Source: a virus
Direction: 5' to 3' (one strand)
IMG/VR virus record: IMGVR_UViG_3300042503_002266
Coordinates: 1-32,333 of that record
Length of the DNA stretch: 32,333 nucleotides
The stretch's first letter is position 1, and every line of letters starts with the position of its first letter. Shown one piece after another: positions 8,128 to 15,731 of this stretch. Made by a program: the position numbers and the translations under genes. The notes under the pieces are model-generated. The model ran no database searches, was not told the DNA's origin, and worked only from the letters and a program-made list of their open reading frames with translations.

Positions 8128-10675
8128 TCGCATAGATACATTTGAAACATGGCGTCAGAAGACGAATACGATTTCTTCTGATGTTGGTACCATTGCCAAT
8201 TTAGATGCAAATATAGCCAATGATAGTTCACTGGTTACAGCAATCAATGAGCTCCAAGGAGATATTGGCGGTGAAGAACTTTCCAATTATACCGCGACAT
8301 CGCTCCGTGGAGCCGCAAATGAAATTAGAAATAGTGATATTACCTTGAATGGTAATAAAAGATTTTCTGGTAATGTCTCTGTTCAAGGAACACTTGGTGT
8401 ACAAGGTGCCACAAACCTTCAAGGCGTTTTAGGTGTTCAAGGTGTAACTACACTCGGGAGTTCTTTAGCTGTTCAGGGTGCAACAGTATTACAAGGTACA
8501 TTGGACGTTCAAGGTGGCTTAAATCTTGCTTCTGCTTATCTGACCGGCAATTTAGGAGTTCAAGGTATTACCAGTCTTCAAGGCGCTCTTGGCGTTCAAG
8601 GGAATACAACTCTAGGAAATGCCGTTGGAGATGAAACATTGGTAAATGGTTCATTAACAGTAAAAGGCGCCGATTTTAAAGTTCAGACCAGCGGCGGCGT
8701 TGATAAATTTTCTGTTGATGATGCAACAGGTAATACCGTTGTTGAAGGTGGGCTCATTGTTCGTGGAGCAACAACACTTCAAGGCGCAATTGATTTCTCA
8801 TCAAACTTTAATACTCTAACCAATAAACCTTCACCCGTCATTAATGTAAATCTTTCAGGTGATATTGCTGGTTCGGGGAGTGTTACAATTACAAACGTTG
8901 GTTCTGTCGGTCCTGGTTTTACTCAACAGACATATACACTTAGTATTGCAAATACTGTAATTCAAGCAGATTCGATTGCCCTTGGGACTGATACAACGGG
9001 CAATTATGTCGCAGCAGCTTCAGCGGGTTCTGGTATTGAAGTTTTAGGTTCTGGATCGGAAAATGCGTCGCTTACTATTTCAAATACAGACCGAGGTAGC
9101 TCACAATCTATCTTCAAAAGAATTGCAGTTTCTGGTAGAGATACGGTTATTGCAGATAGCAATGATGATACCCTTACTCTGGTCGCTGGATCAAACATTC
9201 AAATTACGACAAATGCGGCCGCCGACAGTATCACAATTACCGGTACCACGCCTCTTGCAAACAATTCAACAGTGAATGTAACGGCTGGAACCGGTCTTTC
9301 CGGCGGTGGCAGTTTCACCGTTGATCAGGCAGCCGGCTCAACTATTACACTTGCAAATGCCGATAGAGGTACTTCACAGAATATCTTTAAGAATATTGCT
9401 GTTCAAAACCAATCCACTGTTGTTGCAGATAGCAATGATGATACACTCACATTTGTTGCCGGTCAGGTTGACTCGACCATTGGTATTACAATTTCAACGG
9501 ATGTTGCTAATGATACAATTACGTTCTCGCACGCAAATACATCTTCTGTCGGAAATATAACTGCAACAACTCGCACCTATGTTACGGGCATCTCATTTGA
9601 TACATACGGACATGTTCAAGCTGTGACAACCGGTGCCGAAACCTACGTTGCAAATGATGGCACTCTTTCACTTGCCGTTGCCGGTACGGGTCTCACTGGT
9701 AGTGCTTCATTTACCGCAAATCAATCCGGTAACTCAACCTTTACGGTAACCTCAAACGCAACACACTTAAATACCGCAAATGCAATTGTTGCACGTGATG
9801 GTTCTGGTTCTATTATTGTAGGTTCTATTAGTATCCCAGGAACCGGTGGCATTGCCCAATATACAGGTTCATCATCCAGCGTCTTTAATACAATTGGTGC
9901 AAGTTCAACCAGCAATTTTGCTTATGGTTGGGATGGGACCAATGGTTTAATTTCAACATACAATCAGAACAGTCCTTTAATTCTTAAGGCTTCTGGTGTT
10001 TCGTTCTATACTACTGCTGGTAATAACCAACTTCAGGTAAATTCAAACGGAAGAACAATTGTTGGCGTCAATGGTATTGACCGCGGTGCTTATACTCTTA
10101 TTGTTGATGGTACACTTTATACTCATGGAGCCACAACACTTAACAGCACACTAAATGTTTCTGGTGCCGCCACTCTTTCAGGTGGTGTAACTGGTGGTCT
10201 TGCTGTTACAGGAGCACTTAGCACAACTTCCACTCTTAATGTAACTGGTGCAACCACTCTTACCGGTGGTGTTACTGGTGGTCTTGCTGTTACAGGAGCA
10301 TTAAGTTCCACCAACGGACTCTCTGTTACAGGCGCAATTACTGCAACTGGTGATATTACCGCAGGTACCTCAGACGATCGCCTCAAGACTCGTTTCGGTA
10401 ACATTCCGGATGCTCTGAATAAAGTTCTTCAACTCAATGGATTCTATTATACACACAACAAGACTGCTCAACAATTAGGTCTTGTAAATAAAGGACAACG
10501 AGTTGGTGTTTCTGCCCAGGAAGTTCTTAAGGTTCTTCCAGAAGTTGTTAGAGATGCTCCGGTTGATGAATCATATATGACGGTTGATTATGCCAAGATG
10601 GTTCCGCTTCTCATTGAAGCAATCAAAGGTCTCAACGCAAAAGTTGAAAGTCTTGAAGCTCAATTAAAGAAGTAA
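8111..10675 (+). CDS. Tail fibre-like protein with C-terminal S74 intramolecular chaperone
   Basis: An 854-residue fibre-type protein. After a short N-terminal region it has a bead-like repeat rich in VQG and TLQG steps (about residues 85-190). Two tandem modules follow, each starting DRGxSQxIFKxIAV and continuing with VADSNDDTLT or IADSNDDTLT (about 325-390 and 415-480). Near the end are two near-identical repeats reading TLxGGVTGGLAVTGALS. The last 101 residues are a Peptidase_S74 domain: TSDDRLKTRFGNI, then QRVGVSAQEVLKVLPEVV and YAKMVPLLIEAI. In that family, cleavage occurs just before the Ser of the SDxRLK motif, with Ser and the Lys five residues on as the dyad. Here these are Ser754 and Lys759. 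The released chaperone folds the trimeric fibre. The start overlaps the upstream gene by 17 bases. Confidence 0.85.
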   Translation: MATTVNRIDTFETWRQKTNTISSDVGTIANLDANIANDSSLVTAINELQGDIGGEELSNYTATSLRGAANEIRNSDITLNGNKRFSGNVSVQGTLGVQGATNLQGVLGVQGVTTLGSSLAVQGATVLQGTLDVQGGLNLASAYLTGNLGVQGITSLQGALGVQGNTTLGNAVGDETLVNGSLTVKGADFKVQTSGGVDKFSVDDATGNTVVEGGLIVRGATTLQGAIDFSSNFNTLTNKPSPVINVNLSGDIAGSGSVTITNVGSVGPGFTQQTYTLSIANTVIQADSIALGTDTTGNYVAAASAGSGIEVLGSGSENASLTISNTDRGSSQSIFKRIAVSGRDTVIADSNDDTLTLVAGSNIQITTNAAADSITITGTTPLANNSTVNVTAGTGLSGGGSFTVDQAAGSTITLANADRGTSQNIFKNIAVQNQSTVVADSNDDTLTFVAGQVDSTIGITISTDVANDTITFSHANTSSVGNITATTRTYVTGISFDTYGHVQAVTTGAETYVANDGTLSLAVAGTGLTGSASFTANQSGNSTFTVTSNATHLNTANAIVARDGSGSIIVGSISIPGTGGIAQYTGSSSSVFNTIGASSTSNFAYGWDGTNGLISTYNQNSPLILKASGVSFYTTAGNNQLQVNSNGRTIVGVNGIDRGAYTLIVDGTLYTHGATTLNSTLNVSGAATLSGGVTGGLAVTGALSTTSTLNVTGATTLTGGVTGGLAVTGALSSTNGLSVTGAITATGDITAGTSDDRLKTRFGNIPDALNKVLQLNGFYYTHNKTAQQLGLVNKGQRVGVSAQEVLKVLPEVVRDAPVDESYMTVDYAKMVPLLIEAIKGLNAKVESLEAQLKK
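10171..10304 (+). repeat. 84-bp-period tandem repeat in the S74 fibre gene
   Basis: Two segments, about 10171-10220 and 10255-10304, encode the same TLxGGVTGGLAVTGALS block with very few base differences (TCAGGTGGTGTAACTGGTGG against ACCGGTGGTGTTACTGGTGG). They mark a recent duplication of a fibre shaft unit just before the S74 domain. Confidence 0.7.
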
Positions 10676-10676
10676 T

Positions 10677-11642
10677 ATGGCACTACCATCAGTATTTCCT
10701 CTTTCGGCATTTCAGGTCCGTACCGAACTTGGTATAGAGTCAAATGTGTCTATTTCAATGCTATCGGCGGCAGTTCGAACATTGGCTGCACGGTCAGCCC
10801 CGAATACTGTTGCGTTTTCTGACTTACTCGGAAAAAGTAATAGAACACCGTTGTTTGATGTCTTGGTTGTTGCAGGCGGTGGCGGTGGTGCAGGCAGATC
10901 CGGTTTTGCTGGAGGCGGCGGTGGTGGTGGTGGCGTCATATATACTTCCGATTATTCGGTATCGGCTGGTACTACCTATAATATAACCGTCGGTGGCGGA
11001 GGTACTCGTACGACAGCTGATCCCGGAGGCGTAGACTCGACTTCTGGACAAAATTCAAGCTTTGCATCAATTGTGACAATTGGCGGTGGTGCTGGTTCTT
11101 TCGGAAATAACGGCGGAATAGATGGTGGCTCGGGCGGCGGCACTGCACTTTTTCAGAACCCAGGAGGTCTGGGTACTCCGGGCCAAGGTAACAATGGTGC
11201 CGCTGGGGCTGGTTTTGCTGCCGGCGGTGGTGGCGGAGCAACTTCTGCCGGTTCTTTCATAGAAAATGAAACGACATTAGGAGGAAATGGTGGCAACGGA
11301 TTAGTTACGAGTATTAGTGGAATATCGCTAACATACGGCGGTGGTGGCGGAGGCGGTGGTTATGGTAACAGCGGCGGCGCGGGTGGTGGTAGCGGAGGAA
11401 GCGGCGCCGGGGCGGGCGTCGCGGCGGGCACACCATTTGCAAATCAAGGCGGCGGTGGCGGTGGGGCGCCTGGTCAAGAAGATGGTGTCCTCGGAAGTAG
11501 CGGTGCAGCCGGTGTTGTGATTATATCATATCCTCAACAATATTCGAATGCAGCATCGGTATCTGGATCATTTACTCTTACCATTGCAAATGGTAGAAAA
11601 ATCTACAAATGGACAAGTGGTTCGGGCAGTATTACGTTCTAA
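10677..11642 (+). CDS. Glycine-rich adhesin-like tail protein
   Basis: A 321-residue protein. Residues 1-57 form a small N-terminal domain (SAFQVRTELG, then SMLSAAVRTLAARS, then FSDLLGKS) of a type common at the start of phage tip or fibre proteins, ending in the typical F-S-D-L-x-G-K-S. From FDVLVVAGGGGGAG onward there are long Gly runs (GGGGGGGG and GGGGGGGYG) broken by beta strands (VIYTSDYSVSAGTTYNITVG). The end (GAAGVVIISYP, then FTLTIANGRKIYKWTSGSGS) is typical of the glycine-rich phage domain. Poly-Gly layers are known in the gp38-type receptor-binding adhesins of T-even phages, so a host-binding tip role is plausible by analogy only. The ATG follows the previous stop by one base. AAAGAAG may act as a weak ribosome site. 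Confidence 0.75.
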   Translation: MALPSVFPLSAFQVRTELGIESNVSISMLSAAVRTLAARSAPNTVAFSDLLGKSNRTPLFDVLVVAGGGGGAGRSGFAGGGGGGGGVIYTSDYSVSAGTTYNITVGGGGTRTTADPGGVDSTSGQNSSFASIVTIGGGAGSFGNNGGIDGGSGGGTALFQNPGGLGTPGQGNNGAAGAGFAAGGGGGATSAGSFIENETTLGGNGGNGLVTSISGISLTYGGGGGGGGYGNSGGAGGGSGGSGAGAGVAAGTPFANQGGGGGGAPGQEDGVLGSSGAAGVVIISYPQQYSNAASVSGSFTLTIANGRKIYKWTSGSGSITF

Positions 11643-11645
11643 TCG

Positions 11646-11662
11646 ATCAATAAATTATTGAT
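11646..11662 (+). promoter_or_regulatory. 17-nt AT-rich near-perfect palindrome abutting a late promoter
   Basis: ATCAATAA-A-TTATTGAT is an exact 8+8 inverted repeat with a single central base. It lies 3 bases after a stop codon, and its last base is the first base of the TATAAATA box. It could be an operator or a weak transcript-end structure. No T-run follows. Confidence 0.5.
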
Positions 11663-11669
11663 ATAAATA
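11662..11669 (+). promoter_or_regulatory. T4-type late promoter box TATAAATA
   Basis: A perfect TATAAATA in a 37-base intergenic gap, ending 10 bases before the ATG at 11680. In T4 this box is recognised by gp55 with gp33 and the gp45 clamp. It would drive the three genes up to the terminator at 14114 and leave only a very short 5' leader. Confidence 0.75.
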
Positions 11670-11679
11670 GAAGCAATCC

Positions 11680-12024
11680 ATGGCAGTATTTGCAAACATT
11701 TCAATCGATCAGGGTTCCGACTTTTCTTCTATTATTACCGTTGAAGGCGGAGATGGTTTAGTCATGAACCTTACGGGTTATAGTGTGAGAGGACAGATTC
11801 GGAAAACATATACTTCGCTTACGGCAATTGATTTTGATGCCGAAGTAGAGTCCGAAGAATCCGGCACGCTTATAATTTCATTAACAAACGAACAGACGCG
11901 GATAATGAAGCCTGGTCGCTACGTTTATGACGTAGAGATTGTTCATGATGTTTCGGGTAGTGTTACACGTGTAGTAGAAGGACAAGTGGAAATTACTCCA
12001 GGAGTCACTCAACCAACAGTTTAA
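11680..12024 (+). CDS. Small beta-sandwich virion structural protein
   Basis: A 114-residue protein with no named T4 counterpart that I can assign. Its pattern (DQGSDF, then LTGYSVRGQIRKTY, ESGTLIISLTNEQT, PGRYVYDVEIV and a VVEGQVEITPGVT tail) is one I recognise from small proteins in fibre clusters of T4-like environmental phages. The alternating hydrophobic strands suggest one Ig-like or baseplate-upper-protein-like beta domain. It is first in the unit driven by the box at 11662. The ATG has no clear Shine-Dalgarno (AGAAGCAATCC precedes it). A role as fibre connector or decoration is inference. Confidence 0.75.
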   Translation: MAVFANISIDQGSDFSSIITVEGGDGLVMNLTGYSVRGQIRKTYTSLTAIDFDAEVESEESGTLIISLTNEQTRIMKPGRYVYDVEIVHDVSGSVTRVVEGQVEITPGVTQPTV

Positions 12025-12025
12025 C

Positions 12026-12277
12026 ATGAGTCAACAATCAATTAGAGCGACAGTTGTGGGTTCACAACCTATTAGATCGACTGTTGCGCTGAATCCGGGT
12101 ATACAAGCAAAAGTTGTAGCCCTCGGAAAACCTATTTCACTTTCGGAATTATCCGACGTAGATCTATCCAACGCATCCGATGGAGCCCTATTGGTCTATA
12201 ACGGCACTCAGCGCAAATTTATATCTACAACAGAACTCAAAAATTCTAATACCAACATTAACGGCGGTAACTTCTAA
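12026..12277 (+). CDS. Small structural protein with IRATVV start and GGNF end
   Basis: An 83-residue protein starting one base after the previous stop. The N-terminus repeats a short idea, SIRATVV then PIRSTV, and the middle reads LSELSDVDLSNASDGALLVYNG, a pattern common in T4-like phage fibre proteins (compare LGDVQINGTGLGDAQVLIYDNG in the next gene). It ends NTNINGGNF, close to the GGTY end of the next protein. The shared IRATVV and the shared end suggest assembly signals common to a set of virion proteins. The function is unknown. Confidence 0.75.
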   Translation: MSQQSIRATVVGSQPIRSTVALNPGIQAKVVALGKPISLSELSDVDLSNASDGALLVYNGTQRKFISTTELKNSNTNINGGNF

Positions 12278-12282
12278 AATTT

Positions 12283-14103
12283 ATGGCAACAGCAGGCACA
12301 GTCATTACAACGCGCTACTCCCTAGATAAGGGCGCACCAAATACAAATGTTCTCCATGTCGGTGAACAAGCGTATTCATTCAAATCTGATACATCAACCG
12401 GAGGACAAAGACTCTATATCGGTCAACTTGTAGGCAGCGATGTATTGCCAGTTGTTATCGGTGGTAGATACTTCACCGACATGATGGACCATGCTCTCGG
12501 TACACTTACCGCGAGTTCTGCAATCCTTGTCGACAGCAATAGCTGGGTCAGCGGCATTAAGACCGGCGGTCTTCAGCTCGGTACCACTGGTAATAGCAAC
12601 CAGATTGTAAATTCCATCATCACTTCGGGCATTGATGGTGATTCACTCAACAGTGAACTCCCAACGGCTAAAGCTGTTTTTGATGCTATTACCGGCGGCA
12701 CGAATATCTTCCTTGACAATCTAGGAGATGTTCAAATTAATGGCACGGGCCTTGGTGACGCTCAGGTTCTCATTTATGACAATGGAGTCAATCAATGGAA
12801 GAATAAATCAATTACCGGCGATGCCACAATTGATAATACCGGCGAACTCACTCTTGCGACCGTACTTGGTACCGCAGCAGGTGAATATGGTTCTGCCAGT
12901 GCAATCCCAGTTATTACTGTTGATGAAAAAGGTCGTATTACCAGTATCCATACCGAAACTGTTTCTACCGCAATTGAAATCAACGGAGACTTTGCATCGA
13001 CGGCAAGCCTTGACATTCTCAATAAGTCGCTTGATTTTATCGGCGGGGACGGTATTGATGTAACAGTTGGTCTCGACAGTGACGGCAATGTTAATGTTTC
13101 AGTTGCAATTGATGCAACTGTTGCAACAAGTGCCGACAAGCTTAGCTTCTTCTCTGCGACATCTTCTGCAGAACTTGCTGGAGTTATCTCGGATGAAACT
13201 GGCTATAGCATTGATAATTCTGGTGCAAAGCTGGTATTCAATAACAGCCCGACGATTAACAGTGCAATCATTGCTGGTACCGCGCAAATCAATCTATTCA
13301 ATACTACTGCCACTGCGGTTAGCGCATTCGGTGCGGCAACCTCTATCAGCATTGGTGCCGGTACAGGTGATACTACGGTCAACCATAACCTCATTGTTGC
13401 CGGCAACCTTACCGTTAATGGTAGTACAACTCAGGTAAACACAACCGTCACCACCCTTACCGATCCGGTAATGGAACTTGCTTCAAATGCAACTGCCGGC
13501 GGTGATGCAAATGACCGCGGTATCGCTTTCTACTATGGCCAAGGTGGTGTAGTGAAGGAAGGCTTTTTCGGTATGGATATGCAAAGCAAACGCTTTGTAT
13601 TCCAAACTGAAACCGGTTCAAGCGGCACCTCGGGCTCCGGCGTCAATGAATTCACTACGCCTTGGGGAGATGCAGAATTTAACGGTCTTTATGTTGTTGT
13701 TTCCGAAATTGGTAATATCAAGCTTGGCGGCGACGGTACACTCAATACAATCACTACTACCTCGGGCGATCTTGTGGTCAACTCCGATACCGGAGAGGTT
13801 GTGTTCGGCATTACTAACGGCAGTGCTGGTTGGGCTGCAACAACAAATGTTACCGTAAGCGGCAACCTCGAGGTTGACGGTAATCTTATGCTTAACAACC
13901 CACTTGAGGTTACATCAGGTGGTACAGGAATTGATGCACTTACCGGAGATGCCTTCGTAATTACTACGGAAGGTTCTACGGGTGTTGCTCCGGCTCTGGA
14001 CTTTATTACATACACTTCGGTTAACGGAAGTATTGGTATTCTCCAAATTGGTACCGACGGACATCCGACTGTTTCAAATATCATCGACGGCGGAACCTAC
14101 TAA
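12283..14103 (+). CDS. Fibre-like virion structural protein
   Basis: A 606-residue beta-rich protein of the type found in cyanophage tail clusters. Residues 1-60 (ITTRYSLDKGAPNTNVLHVG, then RLYIGQ) resemble the N-terminal module in which a fibre states its labels. Then come LDNLGDVQINGTGLGDAQVL, a VITVDEKGRITSI motif, an AATSISIGAGTGDTTVNHNL segment with NLTVNGSTTQVN, and a DDRGIAFYYG-like element (here NDRGIAFYYGQGG). The end is IIDGGTY, similar to the GGNF end of the preceding small protein. There is no S74 domain and no collagen repeat. It is the last gene before the terminator at 14114. No Shine-Dalgarno is visible before its ATG. Confidence 0.75.
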   Translation: MATAGTVITTRYSLDKGAPNTNVLHVGEQAYSFKSDTSTGGQRLYIGQLVGSDVLPVVIGGRYFTDMMDHALGTLTASSAILVDSNSWVSGIKTGGLQLGTTGNSNQIVNSIITSGIDGDSLNSELPTAKAVFDAITGGTNIFLDNLGDVQINGTGLGDAQVLIYDNGVNQWKNKSITGDATIDNTGELTLATVLGTAAGEYGSASAIPVITVDEKGRITSIHTETVSTAIEINGDFASTASLDILNKSLDFIGGDGIDVTVGLDSDGNVNVSVAIDATVATSADKLSFFSATSSAELAGVISDETGYSIDNSGAKLVFNNSPTINSAIIAGTAQINLFNTTATAVSAFGAATSISIGAGTGDTTVNHNLIVAGNLTVNGSTTQVNTTVTTLTDPVMELASNATAGGDANDRGIAFYYGQGGVVKEGFFGMDMQSKRFVFQTETGSSGTSGSGVNEFTTPWGDAEFNGLYVVVSEIGNIKLGGDGTLNTITTTSGDLVVNSDTGEVVFGITNGSAGWAATTNVTVSGNLEVDGNLMLNNPLEVTSGGTGIDALTGDAFVITTEGSTGVAPALDFITYTSVNGSIGILQIGTDGHPTVSNIIDGGTY

Positions 14104-14113
14104 GGTTTCCCAC

Positions 14114-14146
14114 TGGGTCCCGTCACACGGCGGGACCCAATTTTTT
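14114..14146 (+). terminator. Strong rho-independent terminator
   Basis: TGGGTCCCG (14114-14122) pairs perfectly with CGGGACCCA (14131-14139) around an 8-base loop, followed by one A and six T. It lies 10 bases after the stop of the 606-residue gene and ends the transcription unit that begins at 11662. Confidence 0.9.
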
Positions 14147-14147
14147 C

Positions 14148-14168
14148 ATTATACATTATACATAATAC
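14148..14168 (+). promoter_or_regulatory. AT-rich segment, possible promoter for the 167-residue gene
   Basis: Between the terminator and the ATG at 14175 there is a tandem ATTATAC-ATTATAC followed by ATAATAC. Several -10-like hexamers are possible, but no matching -35 and no NATAAATA box can be seen. Some promoter is expected here because a strong terminator precedes it. Confidence 0.3.
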
Positions 14169-14174
14169 AATACC

Positions 14175-14678
14175 ATGGCTGTCGGCACAATTCTAAAACA
14201 CAGAAGAAGTTCAACAAGAAATGCTGTTCCGAGTATCGGAGACCTTTCTCTTGGTGAATTGGCGCTCAATACAGCCGACGGTTATGTTTATTTACGCCGC
14301 AAGGATACAACTTTCGCAATTGATGAGGTTGTAAGACTCCGCGCCAGTTCTCTTTCGGGATCCGGAGAGAATTTCTCGTTTGAAAGAGAGCTTATTTTAA
14401 GCTCCGCAAATCAATTGATTGATACCTTTCCTACTACGGAATACCGTACAATTAAATACGTTCTCCAACTATCATACGGAGCAGACTTCCACTCAACCGA
14501 GTTGCTGTTGCTTCAAGATGGTATAACAGTTTACACTACGGAATACGCCACAATTCAAACTGATCTAAGTTTAGGTGTGTTTAATTCGATTATTGAAGGC
14601 GGTTTAGTAAAACTCCGCGTGAGCCCGACATTCACAAATACAACAATTAAGGGTTTTCGTACGGGTGTAGCGGTTTAA
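14175..14678 (+). CDS. Small virion protein with Mtd-like N-terminus
   Basis: A 167-residue protein with two parts. Residues 1-55 (TILKHRRSSTRNAVP, then LSLGELALNTADGYVYLRRKD) match the short N-terminal module often annotated as the major-tropism-determinant or hyaluronate-lyase N-terminal phage domain, which starts many fibre proteins. Residues 65-167 (QLIDTFPTTEYRTIKYVLQL, TELLLLQDGITVYTTEYATI, then LVKLRVSPTFTNTTIKGFR) form a beta-sandwich seen repeatedly in cyanophage structural proteins. It stands alone between a terminator and the promoter of the sugar operon. The role is probably a small fibre or decoration protein; the ligand is unknown. Confidence 0.75.
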   Translation: MAVGTILKHRRSSTRNAVPSIGDLSLGELALNTADGYVYLRRKDTTFAIDEVVRLRASSLSGSGENFSFERELILSSANQLIDTFPTTEYRTIKYVLQLSYGADFHSTELLLLQDGITVYTTEYATIQTDLSLGVFNSIIEGGLVKLRVSPTFTNTTIKGFRTGVAV

Positions 14679-14680
14679 GG

Positions 14681-14709
14681 TTTACTTTTAAAAAAGGTTG
14701 ATATATAGT
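14681..14709 (+). promoter_or_regulatory. Sigma70-like promoter for the sugar-modification operon
   Basis: TTTACT (14681-14686) and TATAGT (14704-14709) are separated by exactly 17 bases, close to TTGACA-N17-TATAAT. They lie in the 54-base gap before the ATG at 14733. No late box is present in this gap, so this operon seems to be read by host-type sigma rather than the late machinery. Confidence 0.45.
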
Positions 14710-14730
14710 AGTAGCTAATTGAGTTACTAC
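14708..14730 (+). promoter_or_regulatory. Stem-loop just upstream of the operon start codon
   Basis: GTAGTAGCT pairs with AGTTACTAC (one G-T wobble) around the 5-base loop AATTG. The stem ends 2 bases before the ATG at 14733 and covers the place where a ribosome site would be. It could hinder initiation or protect the 5' end. No Shine-Dalgarno is visible. Confidence 0.5.
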
Positions 14731-14732
14731 TT

Positions 14733-15731
14733 ATGAAAAACTTTGTAAAATCTGCTTTGCAGGATGGCGGTGCCATCAAGCCATTAATTGTTCCAGCAAA
14801 CCTCACGAAGGGTACTGGACTTATGAATCCATCCATCTTTAATGATGGTGGTAAACTTAAGGTTGTAATTCGCCACGTGAATTATACCTTCTATCACTCC
14901 GAGAACAAACTGTTCTTGCATCCTTGGGGTCCACTGACCTATCTACATCCCGAGAACGACCAGCATCTCCGTACGGAAAACTACTACGGCGAGCTGGACA
15001 ACTCGAATGATCTTAACCTCACCCGAGTCACAAAGATCGATATGAGTTTCGGTGATACCTATGAGCCCAAATGGGAATTTGTGGGTCTTGAGGATGCAAG
15101 ACTCGTTCGTTGGGACGGCAAACTGTTTATTACTGGCGTCCGTAGAGATACCACGACCAACGGTCAGGGTCGCATGGAACTTTCGGAGATTCAAGTATCC
15201 AATGATACCGTAAAGGAAGTATCTCGCTTCCGTATTCCGACGCCGATCGATCCGAATTCATATTGCGAAAAGAACTGGATGCCAATCCTCGACAAACCGT
15301 ATCACTTCATTAAATGGTGCGGACCCACGGAGATTGTAAGAGCAATTCCAGAAACACAAGGTTGCGAACGAGTGCTGTTGGCTCAAAACCATGCCGAACT
15401 CCGACGTGACCTCCGAGGTGGTACTCAAGCCGTCAAGATTGGCAATCATTATGTTGCAATCACTCACGAGGTCGACCTCTTTAAATCCGATGTCGGTCGC
15501 AAGGATGCGGTGTATCATCACCGTTGGGTCATGTGGGATGAGAACTGGAACATTGTAAAATACTCCAAAGAGTTCTTCTTTCTTGACGCACAGGTTGAAT
15601 TTGCAATTGGTATGTGCTTGGTCGATGAAAAGAATGTCGCAATTACCTTTGGTTTCCAGGATAATGCAGCCTATGTGTTCCGTTGCCCGATTTCTACAAT
15701 CATGAACTTCATTGAGGAGAATAACAAATGA
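14733..15731 (+). CDS. GH130-like five-bladed beta-propeller protein, probable sugar-active enzyme
   Basis: A 332-residue protein of the beta-propeller group related to GH130/GH43-type glycosidases and phosphorylases. Visible motifs are NPSIF (32-36), GLEDARLVRWDGK (118-130), RRDTTTNGQGRMELSEI (137-153), EKNWMPI (179-185), LRGGTQ (227-232), YHHRW (261-265), EFAIGM (289-294) and a final ITFGFQDNAAYV. The ordered set E-D-A-R, E-K-N-W, R-G-G-T, H-R-W fits one domain with one acidic residue per blade. The substrate cannot be predicted, and the protein could bind or trim a glycan rather than phosphorylyse it. It is the first gene of a three-gene operon and overlaps the next gene by 4 bases (ATGA). 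It is not a known T4 structural gene. Confidence 0.65.
   Translation: MKNFVKSALQDGGAIKPLIVPANLTKGTGLMNPSIFNDGGKLKVVIRHVNYTFYHSENKLFLHPWGPLTYLHPENDQHLRTENYYGELDNSNDLNLTRVTKIDMSFGDTYEPKWEFVGLEDARLVRWDGKLFITGVRRDTTTNGQGRMELSEIQVSNDTVKEVSRFRIPTPIDPNSYCEKNWMPILDKPYHFIKWCGPTEIVRAIPETQGCERVLLAQNHAELRRDLRGGTQAVKIGNHYVAITHEVDLFKSDVGRKDAVYHHRWVMWDENWNIVKYSKEFFFLDAQVEFAIGMCLVDEKNVAITFGFQDNAAYVFRCPISTIMNFIEENNK
15714..15720 (+). promoter_or_regulatory. Strong Shine-Dalgarno GAGGAGA
   Basis: GAGGAGA lies 7 bases before the ATG at 15728, inside the end of the previous gene. It fixes that start and is notable because most genes in this window have no recognisable ribosome site. Confidence 0.75.

Noticed and set aside
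14175-14678. Diversity-generating retroelement because of the Mtd-like N-terminus
   Set aside because: No reverse transcriptase, template repeat or variable C-type lectin fold is visible in the window. The Mtd-like module is a common fibre start.
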